Assembly (NCBI GenBank): GCA_035545535.1
Contig: DASZYF010000208.1
Coordinates: 1 to 24,080 of the forward strand
Direction of reading: 5' to 3'
Length of the DNA stretch: 24,080 nucleotides
Origin: DASZYF01 sp035545535
Lineage (GTDB): Bacteria > Actinomycetota > Actinomycetes > Mycobacteriales > CAJCIY01
The stretch's first letter is position 1. Every line of letters begins with the position of its first letter. A model generated the notes under the pieces. The model made no database searches. It was not told where the DNA came from and was given only the letters and a program-made list of their open reading frames with translations. Shown here one piece after another: positions 1 through 6,453 of the stretch. The position numbers and the translations under genes are program-made.

Positions 1-126
1 GGCCTCCGCCGCCCGCAGCGCCGCGTCACCGGGAGGGACGAGCGGCGGGCCGTCGGCCCGGCCGGTGAGCGCAACGCACCCCGACCGTCGCCAGGCGGCG
101 ATGACGTCGCAGTCACGCGACGGCAT
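1..126 (-). CDS. Partial N-terminus, probable family III (CaiB/BaiF) CoA-transferase-like protein
   Basis: The reading frame starts at an ATG (124-126) and stays open through 42 codons to the left edge, so the gene is truncated by the window. The visible peptide begins MPSRDCDVIAAWRRSGCVAL and continues with a TGRADGPPLVPPG stretch. The pattern of Ala-Trp, Ser-Gly, Ala-Leu-Thr-Gly and Asp-Gly-Pro-Pro is what I associate with CaiB/BaiF-type CoA-transferases, which move CoA between carboxylic acids. The start overlaps the last codons of the upstream enoyl-CoA hydratase gene by 14 nt, so the two are very likely co-transcribed and translationally coupled. That pairing fits acyl-CoA metabolism. 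Only the N-terminus is visible, so the catalytic aspartate cannot be checked and the family call rests on a short motif. Confidence 0.6.
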   Translation of the reverse strand, partial: MPSRDCDVIAAWRRSGCVALTGRADGPPLVPPGDAALRAAEA

Positions 127-1135
127 CGATGAGTCCCCAGCGCAGCGCAGTAGGTGCGTCGATCACCGCACCGGACAGCGCGAGCCACGCCGTGCGCCAG
201 CGGAAGATGCGCCTCGTCACGCTGACCGTGCCGCCGGCGCCGGGCACGAGTCCGAGCGCCAGCTCGGGCAGCTCGAACGTGGCGTCGGGCGTGGCGGTGA
301 TGTGTCCTGCGAACGCGGGCATCTCCAACCCCGACCCTTGCGCGCGGCCGTGCATGCGCACGCGCACGCGATCGCTGATGTCGAGCAGCGCGGCACCGAC
401 GCTGCGGTCGCTGCGGACGAGGTGCGCGGTGGCGACGTCGGGTGCGGTGCCGAACTCGTCGAGGTCACCCCCGGTGCTGAAGTCCGGACCCTCGGCCGTG
501 ATCTCGACCCGCAGCGACGGGTCCGCGTGCGCGATCGCGAGCGCATCCACGAGCGCGTCGCGCAACGCCGCGGTGACCGCGTTGCGGCGCTCGGGCCGCG
601 CGAGGGTGAGCCGCAGCACGTCACCGTCGCGCTCGACGCGCAACGGATCGCCGGACGGGACGGGCCGACGGGCACCCCGGCTGCGCAACCACGCGGCGAA
701 GTCCGGCCCGGCCAGCAGCGTCGAGTAGGCGGCCGACTCGGCCAGCAAGCCGTCACGCGGGGGCAGGCTCGACGTCTGGCGCAACAGCGCGGCGAGCGCA
801 ACCGCCGCCCGCGGAGCGCTCGCGACCTTCGCGACCAGGACGGCGAGCGCGGCGTCCACGTCCGCCACCGGCACGAACCGGGGGGACCGCTGCCCGTCGC
901 CCGTCGCGAGCGTGAGGTCACACGCATCGGCGGCCGGCTCGTTGCTCTGCGGGTCGCGCGTGATGCCGACGACGACCGGCAGGGCGTCCTCGAGGCGACC
1001 GGCTGCGGGCACCGGATCGGAGTCGAGGTCGACCACGACCAACGGCCGTCGCGGCACGCCGTCGGCATCGAGGTCCAGGTCGAGCGGCGCCCCCGCGGCG
1101 ACGTCCTGGAGCGAGAGGACGGGCGGGCTCGGCAC
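113..1135 (-). CDS. Enoyl-CoA hydratase/isomerase (crotonase) family protein with N-terminal extension
   Basis: A 340-residue protein whose C-terminal half is a crotonase fold. It has an ARPERRNAV segment near residue 185, FSTGGDLDEF (the first oxyanion-hole region), HGRAQGSGLEMPAF, and ELPELALGLVPGAGGT (the second catalytic loop, retaining the Glu equivalent to Glu144 of rat enoyl-CoA hydratase). The position equivalent to the second catalytic Glu (rat Glu164) appears to be Trp or Leu in TAWLALSG, so classical hydration is doubtful and isomerase or another crotonase chemistry is possible. Residues 1 to about 150 are an Ala/Asp/Val-rich extension not found in short crotonases of about 260 residues. 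The start is a GTG at 1133-1135. A TAGCGT box on the minus strand lies exactly 6 nt upstream, consistent with a leaderless mRNA. Its 3' end overlaps the CoA-transferase-like gene. The substrate is unknown. Confidence 0.85.
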   Translation of the reverse strand: MPSPPVLSLQDVAAGAPLDLDLDADGVPRRPLVVVDLDSDPVPAAGRLEDALPVVVGITRDPQSNEPAADACDLTLATGDGQRSPRFVPVADVDAALAVLVAKVASAPRAAVALAALLRQTSSLPPRDGLLAESAAYSTLLAGPDFAAWLRSRGARRPVPSGDPLRVERDGDVLRLTLARPERRNAVTAALRDALVDALAIAHADPSLRVEITAEGPDFSTGGDLDEFGTAPDVATAHLVRSDRSVGAALLDISDRVRVRMHGRAQGSGLEMPAFAGHITATPDATFELPELALGLVPGAGGTVSVTRRIFRWRTAWLALSGAVIDAPTALRWGLIDAVA

Positions 1136-1141
1136 GCGACG

Positions 1142-1147
1142 ACGCTA
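1142..1147 (-). promoter_or_regulatory. Candidate -10 box (leaderless) for the enoyl-CoA hydratase-family gene
   Basis: TAGCGT on the minus strand matches the actinobacterial TANNNT -10 pattern. Six bases separate it from the GTG at 1135, so the transcript would start at the start codon. I see no convincing Shine-Dalgarno sequence in front of this GTG. No good -35 box is visible. Confidence 0.45.
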
Positions 1148-1163
1148 CGGCCTGCCTCATCGT

Positions 1164-1198
1164 GGAATGCACTGTCCACATTGTGGTGGTATGGTTCC
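1164..1198. promoter_or_regulatory. Candidate operator: dyad centred at 1181 between divergent genes
   Basis: A perfect inverted repeat CCACA-T-TGTGG (1176-1186) is centred on base 1181. An outer pair, GGAA (1164-1167) and TTCC (1195-1198), shares the same centre. The site lies between the divergent -10 candidates at 1142-1147 (minus) and 1190-1195 (plus), where one regulator could control both directions. The bases between inner and outer arms do not pair. No regulator gene is adjacent, so the protein is unknown. Confidence 0.35.
1190..1195 (+). promoter_or_regulatory. Candidate -10 box upstream of the SBP56-like gene
   Basis: TATGGT fits TANNNT. It lies 8 nt before the GTG at 1204, which could begin a short leaderless ORF, and about 190 nt before the SBP56-like gene at 1388. 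It would leave a long structured leader on the mRNA. No clear -35 match is seen. Confidence 0.35.
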
Positions 1199-1203
1199 GC
1201 GCC

Positions 1204-1278
1204 GTGAGGAACCCGCGCGACCTCGAGGTGTTCTGGCCCACGCGGCGCCAGCACCTGTTCGACACCTTCTGTCGCTGA
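1204..1278 (+). CDS. Possible 24-residue leader ORF in front of the SBP56-like gene
   Basis: The frame GTG AGG AAC CCG ... TGT CGC TGA encodes 24 residues beginning VRNPRDLEVFWPTRR and ending with a single Cys two codons before the stop. It sits just downstream of a TATGGT box at the spacing of a leaderless start. The remaining 109 nt before the SBP56-like gene contain two GC-rich inverted repeats, so the arrangement resembles a leader peptide followed by RNA structure. Small ORFs are common by chance in GC-rich DNA, and I do not recognise the peptide. This is a hypothesis only. Confidence 0.25.
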   Translation: MRNPRDLEVFWPTRRQHLFDTFCR

Positions 1279-1293
1279 CGCGCGTCCCGCTCC

Positions 1294-1343
1294 GGCGCCA
1301 CCTCGGCGCCCTGTCCGGTCCCGCAACGGGCGGGCCGTCCCGT
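1294..1343 (+). promoter_or_regulatory. Two GC-rich inverted repeats in the 5' leader of the SBP56-like gene
   Basis: GGCGCC (1294-1299), loop ACCTC, GGCGCC (1305-1310) forms a perfect 6-bp stem. A second pair, ACGGG (1326-1330) and CCCGT (1339-1343), has an 8-nt loop. No U-tract follows. They lie between the possible leader ORF and the ribosome-binding site of the next gene. Confidence 0.3.
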
Positions 1344-1387
1344 CACCCCTGCACGTCCGCACACACCCTCATCCGCTAGGAGATCGC

Positions 1388-3304
1388 GTGTCCGCACCAT
1401 CCGTGTCCGCCCGGCTCAGCCGGCGGCGAAGGCTCGCACCGACCGTCGCCCTCGTCGGTGCCCTCGGCAGCGCCGCTTACCTCATCCCGGCGGGCCACGC
1501 CGCCGCCTCGGTCGACGTGATCACGTCGACCATCCACGGCAGCGACGGCAAGACCTACTGGGCGACGAACCACCTCGTGAAGGCCTACGAGCCCTACGCA
1601 CGGGTCTCGCGCACCGCCGCCGACAAGGCCACCGCGAACGCCGCCACGGCCGGGCACGGTCACGAGTACCTCCTCGTCTGGGCGGGTGACGAGAACGTCG
1701 CCGACACCAAGGGCAGCGACGTCACCAGCCTGCCGCTCGCGGTGAACCCGGTGAAGCTGCTCAACGTCGACGCGGCGAAGGCCGGGATCGCACCCGACTT
1801 CCTCGCCGTCATCGACGCCGACAAGACCTCTCCGACCTACGGCAAGGTCGTCAACACCGTCACCGTCGGCCCGCTCGTCGAGAACGAGCCGCACCACATG
1901 CAGTACGTCTGGCACAAGGGCGACAAGGTCTATGCCGGCGGCCTGTTCGCGAGCACGAGCTACACGTTCGACGTCACCGACCTGCCGGTGGTGAAGCTGG
2001 CGAACGAGACGCTGCCGACCGACACCGCCTGTGGCTCCATCCCGGACGCGTTCGCCACGCTGCCGGACCACACGGCGTACGCGACCTACATGGGCGGCCC
2101 GGTCGCCCCGGGCCCGTGCACCTACTCCGACGGCACGACGCGCGTCGGCAACGGCTACGGCGGCACGCCGGGCGCACTCGTGCACTTCGACGCGAACGGG
2201 AAGGTGCTCGGGATCTTCCCGACCGCGTCGACGACGAGCGAGAGCTACACGGTCCCGGCCACGGGCGCGACGCAGCCGTGCTTCGACCTGCCGATCGTCG
2301 TGACCAGCAGCTGCGCGAACCCGCACGGCATCCAGGTCCGCCCGGACCTGCACACGCTCATCGCCAGCGACTACGCCGAGCCGCGCGACATCATCCTCGA
2401 CCCGGTGAAGCCGCCGGACGCCGGCATCTTCCGCGACACCGTGCGCACGTTCGACATCTCCAACGAGAACCACCCCGTCCTCCGATCGGTGTCGCACATG
2501 CCGGACGGTCCCCGCAAGGAGCAGAACCCGGGCCACGAGGAGCCGCGCGGGATCATGGAGGTCAGCGTCACGAACCAGCACAAGCACAAGGGTGCGTTCG
2601 CCGAGTCGATGTGCGGCGGCGTCATCTACTACACACCGGACATCACCGCGAAGCACCCGGTGTGGCGCGAGGTGTTCGACGACACCACCGCGTCCGCGAA
2701 GGTGATCCCGCAGGTGACCGAGGGTGGCGGCTGCGACGGCGGCGGCTGGGTGGCCGTCGACCCGACCGACCACTACCTGTACCACACGGTCATCGGCCGC
2801 AGCGCGGGTGCTCTCGGCCCGGACGACACCGGTTCCGCCAAGATGATCTACGCGCTCGACGTGTCGAAGCTCGTCGCCGCCGGCACCGGCTTCCACTGCG
2901 ACATCAGCACGATCAGCCAGGTCTACGACGGCGGCACCGCGGCCGACTGCCCCAAGCTCGTGAGCGTCCTCCCGATCACGGACGGCACCTCGGGCGGACC
3001 GCACTGGGGCGCACCGGACAACTTCACCCGCAACGCCGACGGCTCGTTCAGCGAGTCGAAGACCTGGAGTCGCATCGCGATCTCGGACTACTTCGTCGCC
3101 CGTACCGGCGTCGACGGCAACCACAAGGTCTGCATGGTCGACGTCGGCAAGAAGGGCAAGCTCACGCTCGACACGACGTTCCGCGACGAGGACGAAGGCA
3201 CTCCCTGCGTCGACTTCAACCGCACGAGCTGGCCGCACGGCAAGGACGGCGACGCCAAGCCGCACAGCGAGCTGTTCGTCGTGGCCGGCGCGGACGTCCG
3301 GTGA
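1388..3304 (+). CDS. Exported SBP56 / methanethiol-oxidase family protein
   Basis: A 638-residue protein. It starts at GTG 1388, 5 nt after an AGGAG ribosome-binding site. Residues 1-40 look like a signal peptide: RRRR at 12-15, a hydrophobic core, and an Ala-rich site near A38-A40. The mature part aligns by eye with selenium-binding protein 1/SBP56 along its length: HEYLLVW, then APDFLAVIDADKTSPTYGK (compare APDYLATVDVDPKSP), NEPHHMQYVW (compare DELHHSGWN) with H169-H170, LPDHTAYATYMG with H228, PHGIQVRPDLHTLIASD, and a His-containing C-terminal end (H617, H626). The conserved His residues are candidate metal ligands. Bacterial members (MtoX) are copper-dependent periplasmic methanethiol oxidases. 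The selenium-binding Cys57 of human SELENBP1 has no counterpart in VWAGDE. The protein is longer than typical members (about 460-470 residues), and the SCO1/MauG neighbours known for mtoX are absent. The true substrate is unknown. Confidence 0.75.
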   Translation: MSAPSVSARLSRRRRLAPTVALVGALGSAAYLIPAGHAAASVDVITSTIHGSDGKTYWATNHLVKAYEPYARVSRTAADKATANAATAGHGHEYLLVWAGDENVADTKGSDVTSLPLAVNPVKLLNVDAAKAGIAPDFLAVIDADKTSPTYGKVVNTVTVGPLVENEPHHMQYVWHKGDKVYAGGLFASTSYTFDVTDLPVVKLANETLPTDTACGSIPDAFATLPDHTAYATYMGGPVAPGPCTYSDGTTRVGNGYGGTPGALVHFDANGKVLGIFPTASTTSESYTVPATGATQPCFDLPIVVTSSCANPHGIQVRPDLHTLIASDYAEPRDIILDPVKPPDAGIFRDTVRTFDISNENHPVLRSVSHMPDGPRKEQNPGHEEPRGIMEVSVTNQHKHKGAFAESMCGGVIYYTPDITAKHPVWREVFDDTTASAKVIPQVTEGGGCDGGGWVAVDPTDHYLYHTVIGRSAGALGPDDTGSAKMIYALDVSKLVAAGTGFHCDISTISQVYDGGTAADCPKLVSVLPITDGTSGGPHWGAPDNFTRNADGSFSESKTWSRIAISDYFVARTGVDGNHKVCMVDVGKKGKLTLDTTFRDEDEGTPCVDFNRTSWPHGKDGDAKPHSELFVVAGADVR

Positions 3305-3314
3305 CGCAGCGGCC

Positions 3315-4508
3315 ATGACCACGCTGCTCGAACCCCGCACCGCTGCGGCGGCCGGCCCCCACGCGGGGCCGGCCGTCGCGGCACCGCGCCGAGGATCGGC
3401 CCGCCGCATCGCCACGCGCACCGCGCTCGTCGTGGTCGTCGGCACCACCCTCACCTGGGCCGTCACCACCGGAGGGCCGGACGGCGGCCCGCGGCCGGTC
3501 GGCGTCGCCCGCCTCGCGCTCGGCGACGTGACCGCGAGCGCCTACCTCGTGCCCCGCACCGACGGGCGCGCGACGCTCGTCGTCGCCGGTGCGCCGCAGG
3601 TGCACCTCGCGGTGACCGTCGACGGGTCACCCGCGACCCTCAGCACCACCGGCGGCGTCGCGACGACGCCGGTCGTCGACCCCACGTCCCCGGTGACCGT
3701 CGGCATCACCACGCCCGACGGTCACTCCGCATCGGCCCGCATCGCCCTCCCCGCTCTTCCGGCGGCGGTGCGCACCGACGATGCCGACGCCTGGCTCGGC
3801 CACGCGCTCTCCGGACGCGCGACGCCGGCGACCACCACCGCGACGCAGGGCAGCGACGACCCCGAGCTCGACGGGCGGGGCATCGTGGCCGGCCTGCGCT
3901 TCCGCGGCGTGCACAGCGCCGCAGTGCTCCTGCCGACCTCCGACCGGGGCACCCTGCTGGTGCGCGGCATCACCACCGCCGCCCGCACGGCCGGCATCCG
4001 CATCGACGCGGTCGGCGCCGCCACCGAACCGACCGCGTTGCGTGACGACGCCCTCGTCGTGACGGGCGAGCGCGCCGATGCGATCGCCGCCCGGGCAGCG
4101 CTCGCGGAGGTGCACCGCGCTCCGCTGTACGGCGTGTGGCTCGCCCCGTGGCTCTTCGACCGCGCGGTGCTCGACTCGGGTGCGGACGTCCCGGGCGAGG
4201 CGCCGGCGCCCGTCGTCTTCACGTTGCCGCTCGACCCGTTCGGAACGGCCGCGCAGGCCTACCTCGCCGCGATCACCAAGGCAGCGCCCGGCCAGCCCGC
4301 CACCTACGAGGGACTCGTCGGCTGGATCGCCGAGCACTCCTCGCTGGCCGGCGCCCGCCGCTGGCAGCTCTACGTCGCCGGCGACGCGGCGTTCCTCCCG
4401 CAGTCGCTCGACGCGGGCCACGACCACGGCGGACCGGCGCCCACCTGGATCGGCTCCGGCGGCGTCAACGCCGCATCGACCCCGCTCACCGTGGAGGACC
4501 GCTCATGA
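3315..4508 (+). CDS. Membrane-anchored protein with periplasmic-binding-protein-like domain
   Basis: A 397-residue protein starting at ATG 3315, 10 nt after the SBP56-like gene. The N-terminus is Ala/Pro-rich with an RRIATR cluster, followed by one hydrophobic segment at about residues 36-51 (an uncleaved anchor or a signal peptide). Residues of about 60-150 look like a small beta-rich domain. From about 190 the sequence resembles type I periplasmic-binding folds of the branched-chain amino acid type: a Rossmann-like GIVAGLRFRGVHSAAVLLP, a VVTGERADAIAARAAL strand-helix, and TLPLDPFGTAAQAYLAAI with YEGLVGWIAEHS. The C-terminus carries GHDHGG, which could bind metal. There is no ABC permease or ATPase beside it, so it is unlikely to be a normal importer subunit. 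The ATGA overlap with the next gene indicates coupled translation. Function unknown; the fold call is moderate. Confidence 0.6.
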   Translation: MTTLLEPRTAAAAGPHAGPAVAAPRRGSARRIATRTALVVVVGTTLTWAVTTGGPDGGPRPVGVARLALGDVTASAYLVPRTDGRATLVVAGAPQVHLAVTVDGSPATLSTTGGVATTPVVDPTSPVTVGITTPDGHSASARIALPALPAAVRTDDADAWLGHALSGRATPATTTATQGSDDPELDGRGIVAGLRFRGVHSAAVLLPTSDRGTLLVRGITTAARTAGIRIDAVGAATEPTALRDDALVVTGERADAIAARAALAEVHRAPLYGVWLAPWLFDRAVLDSGADVPGEAPAPVVFTLPLDPFGTAAQAYLAAITKAAPGQPATYEGLVGWIAEHSSLAGARRWQLYVAGDAAFLPQSLDAGHDHGGPAPTWIGSGGVNAASTPLTVEDRS

Positions 4509-5548
4509 GCAGGCCGCACCGTCGCCGGCTGCACGGCATCGAACGGGCAGGCGCCTGGCTGCTCGCGCCCGTCGTGGTCGCGCTCGTCCCGGTGACCGGG
4601 TTCGAGGCGTACGCGTTGCACTCCCGGCTGACCCCGACGAGCTACGCGCGGGGCGGAGCGTTCGGCACCGGGACGCCCGGCGCGACGACCCCGGCGGCTC
4701 TCGCACCGACCTCGACCGCGTCGCCGCGCACGAAGCCGACGGCCCCGCCGACGACGACCGGCCCGGCGAGGTCCAGCGCACAGCGACCGACCGCATCGTC
4801 CGTCTCCGCACCGGCCCCGCGAAGCACCCCCGTGTCGACGGCTCCCCTCACGTCATCACCGCAACCGCGGACGAGTGCACCGACGACCTCGGCACGGTCC
4901 GCGCCGCGCCCGTCGCGGGCTGCGGTCCCGCGGCCGCGCACCGGCACCTACACCTTGTCGGTGCAAGGCACCGAAGCTGCGAAGTTCGGGCCGATCGGCG
5001 TGTGCAACCAGACGCTGCCGACGGCGGCGACGCTGACGATCAGCCCGGCGACCGATGACTCGGCGACGAGCTACGACTTCGATCTGCGCTTCTACCCCGG
5101 CCAGCCCGACAAGCACGACGAGCGGCACATCTACCGGTACTCGGCGAGCCAGGTGCTGCTCGACTACGAGCAGGCGACCGTCACCTGTGGCGGCGTGAAG
5201 CAGTCGACCACGTTGCCGTACACACCGCCGCAGGTGCGCGCGCAGCTGCCGCTGACCGTCGGCGCGACGTGGCACAGCCGCGGGGGCTCGTCGGACCGCA
5301 CCGAGGATGCGACGAGCACGGTCACCGGCACCGACTCGATCAGCGTCGACGGCATCGCGTACCCGGTCTTCGTCATCCGCACCGACGTGACGATGAGCGG
5401 GCCGGAGAGCGGTTCGCGCACGCAGGCGTGGTGGTACTCCCCCGCGCTCGCGATGCCGCTGCGCATCTACGAGAAGATCTCCGCCCACAAGAGCGGGGGC
5501 ACCTACAACAACGAGTACACCGCGACGGTCACGTCGCTGCCGCGCTGA
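4505..5548 (+). CDS. Membrane-anchored extracellular protein with Pro/Thr/Ser stalk, function unknown
   Basis: A 347-residue protein. The start is ATG 4505, which overlaps the previous stop codon (ATGA); the frame is open further upstream only as an out-of-frame shadow of the previous gene. A basic N-terminus (HRRRLHGIERAG) is followed by a single membrane span at about residues 17-36. Residues of about 55-145 are a low-complexity Thr/Pro/Ser/Ala stalk of the kind that holds a domain away from the membrane in Gram-positives. Residues of about 146-347 form a globular, probably beta-rich domain (GTYTLSVQGTEAAKFGPIG at its start) with two Cys (in VCNQT and VTCGG) that could form a disulphide. 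I do not recognise the domain. Operon position suggests it works with the exported SBP56-like protein and the anchored binding-fold protein. Its stop codon abuts the stop of the convergent ATP-grasp gene. Confidence 0.7.
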   Translation: MSRPHRRRLHGIERAGAWLLAPVVVALVPVTGFEAYALHSRLTPTSYARGGAFGTGTPGATTPAALAPTSTASPRTKPTAPPTTTGPARSSAQRPTASSVSAPAPRSTPVSTAPLTSSPQPRTSAPTTSARSAPRPSRAAVPRPRTGTYTLSVQGTEAAKFGPIGVCNQTLPTAATLTISPATDDSATSYDFDLRFYPGQPDKHDERHIYRYSASQVLLDYEQATVTCGGVKQSTTLPYTPPQVRAQLPLTVGATWHSRGGSSDRTEDATSTVTGTDSISVDGIAYPVFVIRTDVTMSGPESGSRTQAWWYSPALAMPLRIYEKISAHKSGGTYNNEYTATVTSLPR

Positions 5549-6415
5549 TCAGACCGCAGCGGCGATCGCCGCGGCGAAGCGCTCGACGGAACCCTCGCCG
5601 AGCCGCAGGAACAACGACGGCTCGACGAGCTCGAGCTCGATGACGGCCGGCGAACCGTCGTCGAGCGGCACGACGTCGACCCGGGCGTACAGCGGCGCCG
5701 CGCGGCCGTCGGGCAGCGCGGACAGCGCCGCGCGCGCGACCGTGAGCTGCGCATCCGTGGGGGCCGTCGGCGTGAGCACCTCGCGCGGATCCCACACGCC
5801 GACGATCGGGCGCTCGAACACCCCGCCGCCCGGCTCGAGGATCGCGTTCTTGCGCACCGCGTGGGAGAACCGGCCCGCGAAGTGCACGAGCGCCGTCTCG
5901 CCCTCGTCGACGAGGCGGGCGAGGAACGGTTGGGCCATCGACGCCTTGCCGGCGTCGGCGAGCCGCCGCAGGTGCGCGGCCGCATCGGCGCGCTGGTCCG
6001 ACCGGTACGCGGCCGCCTCCTCCGCACCCGCGCCGACCACCGGCTTCACCACCCAGGACCGCCCGTCGTCGGGCACCTCGGTCGGCGACCACGCCGTGGG
6101 GACGGTGGGCACCCCGGCGGCGTCGAGGTCGCGGAGGTAGCTCTTGTCGGTCGACCACGCGAGCAGCGCGGCGTCGTTGTGCACCGGCACCGGCAGCGAC
6201 GACGCCCAGGCGACGAACGCATCCCGCTTGGGCACGTAGTCCCACGTGGAGCGGATCACCACGGCGGCGAACTGCGTCCAGTCGACCTCCGGGTCGTCCC
6301 ACACCGCGGCCTGCCCGTCGATCCCCACGGCCGCGAGAGCCGCGAGCAGCTCGGGCGCGTCCTCGTCGAGGTCGGGCAGCGCCGCGCACGTGGCCAGGGC
6401 GATCGGCGTCCCCAC
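5549..6415 (-). CDS. ATP-grasp domain protein (RimK/glutathione-synthetase-like)
   Basis: A 288-residue ATP-grasp enzyme, a family that ligates a carboxylate to an amine or thiol through an acyl-phosphate. Visible features are the N-terminal strand IALATCAALPDLDEDAPEL, VVIRSTWDYVPKRDAFVAW, a Lys in STDKSYLRDL, a WVVKPVVGAGAEE nucleotide-binding strand with glycine loop, MAQPFLARLVDEGETALV, and a C-terminal VIELELVEPSLFL metal-binding strand. The pattern resembles soluble RimK/DcsG-like stand-alone ligases, but I cannot name a substrate. I chose GTG 6415 because a TACGGT box ends 7 nt before it (leaderless) and homologues of this type begin close to IALATC. GTG 6424 would add three residues and overlap that box. 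The gene is convergent with the SBP56-like operon and divergent from ctaA. Confidence 0.75.
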   Translation of the reverse strand: MGTPIALATCAALPDLDEDAPELLAALAAVGIDGQAAVWDDPEVDWTQFAAVVIRSTWDYVPKRDAFVAWASSLPVPVHNDAALLAWSTDKSYLRDLDAAGVPTVPTAWSPTEVPDDGRSWVVKPVVGAGAEEAAAYRSDQRADAAAHLRRLADAGKASMAQPFLARLVDEGETALVHFAGRFSHAVRKNAILEPGGGVFERPIVGVWDPREVLTPTAPTDAQLTVARAALSALPDGRAAPLYARVDVVPLDDGSPAVIELELVEPSLFLRLGEGSVERFAAAIAAAV

Positions 6416-6422
6416 GGGTTGC

Positions 6423-6428
6423 ACCGTA
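6423..6428 (-). promoter_or_regulatory. Candidate -10 box (leaderless) for the ATP-grasp gene
   Basis: TACGGT on the minus strand, with 7 nt to the GTG at 6415. It supports starting the ATP-grasp protein at 6415 rather than 6424. Confidence 0.4.
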
Positions 6429-6438
6429 GGCGGGTCCG

Positions 6439-6444
6439 TACCCT
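6439..6444 (+). promoter_or_regulatory. Candidate -10 box for ctaA
   Basis: TACCCT on the plus strand ends 9 nt before the ctaA ATG at 6454, so the transcript would be leaderless or nearly so. The two divergent -10 candidates are only 10 nt apart. Confidence 0.35.
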
Positions 6445-6453
6445 CGGGACGAC

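Noticed and set aside
65..1207. 380-codon plus-strand frame opposite the crotonase-family gene
   Set aside because: Arg/Gly/Asp-rich shadow of a recognisable minus-strand protein.
912..1379. 155-codon plus-strand frame ending just before the SBP56-like gene, including a segment LTRVPLRRHLGALSG
   Set aside because: The tail faintly resembles actinobacterial leader peptides, but it has no start with a ribosome-binding site or promoter spacing; the 24-codon ORF at 1204 fits the promoter better.
1388..1510. Tat signal peptide on the SBP56-like protein
   Set aside because: There is an RRRR run, but the residues after it (LAPTV) do not fit the S-R-R-x-F-L-K pattern; Sec export is at least as likely, so no Tat claim is made.
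1376..3469. 697-codon open frame on the minus strand opposite the SBP56-like gene
   Set aside because: It is an antisense shadow caused by GC-rich third positions: repetitive Arg/Val/Ala/Asp composition and no recognisable domain, whereas the plus frame matches a known family along its length.
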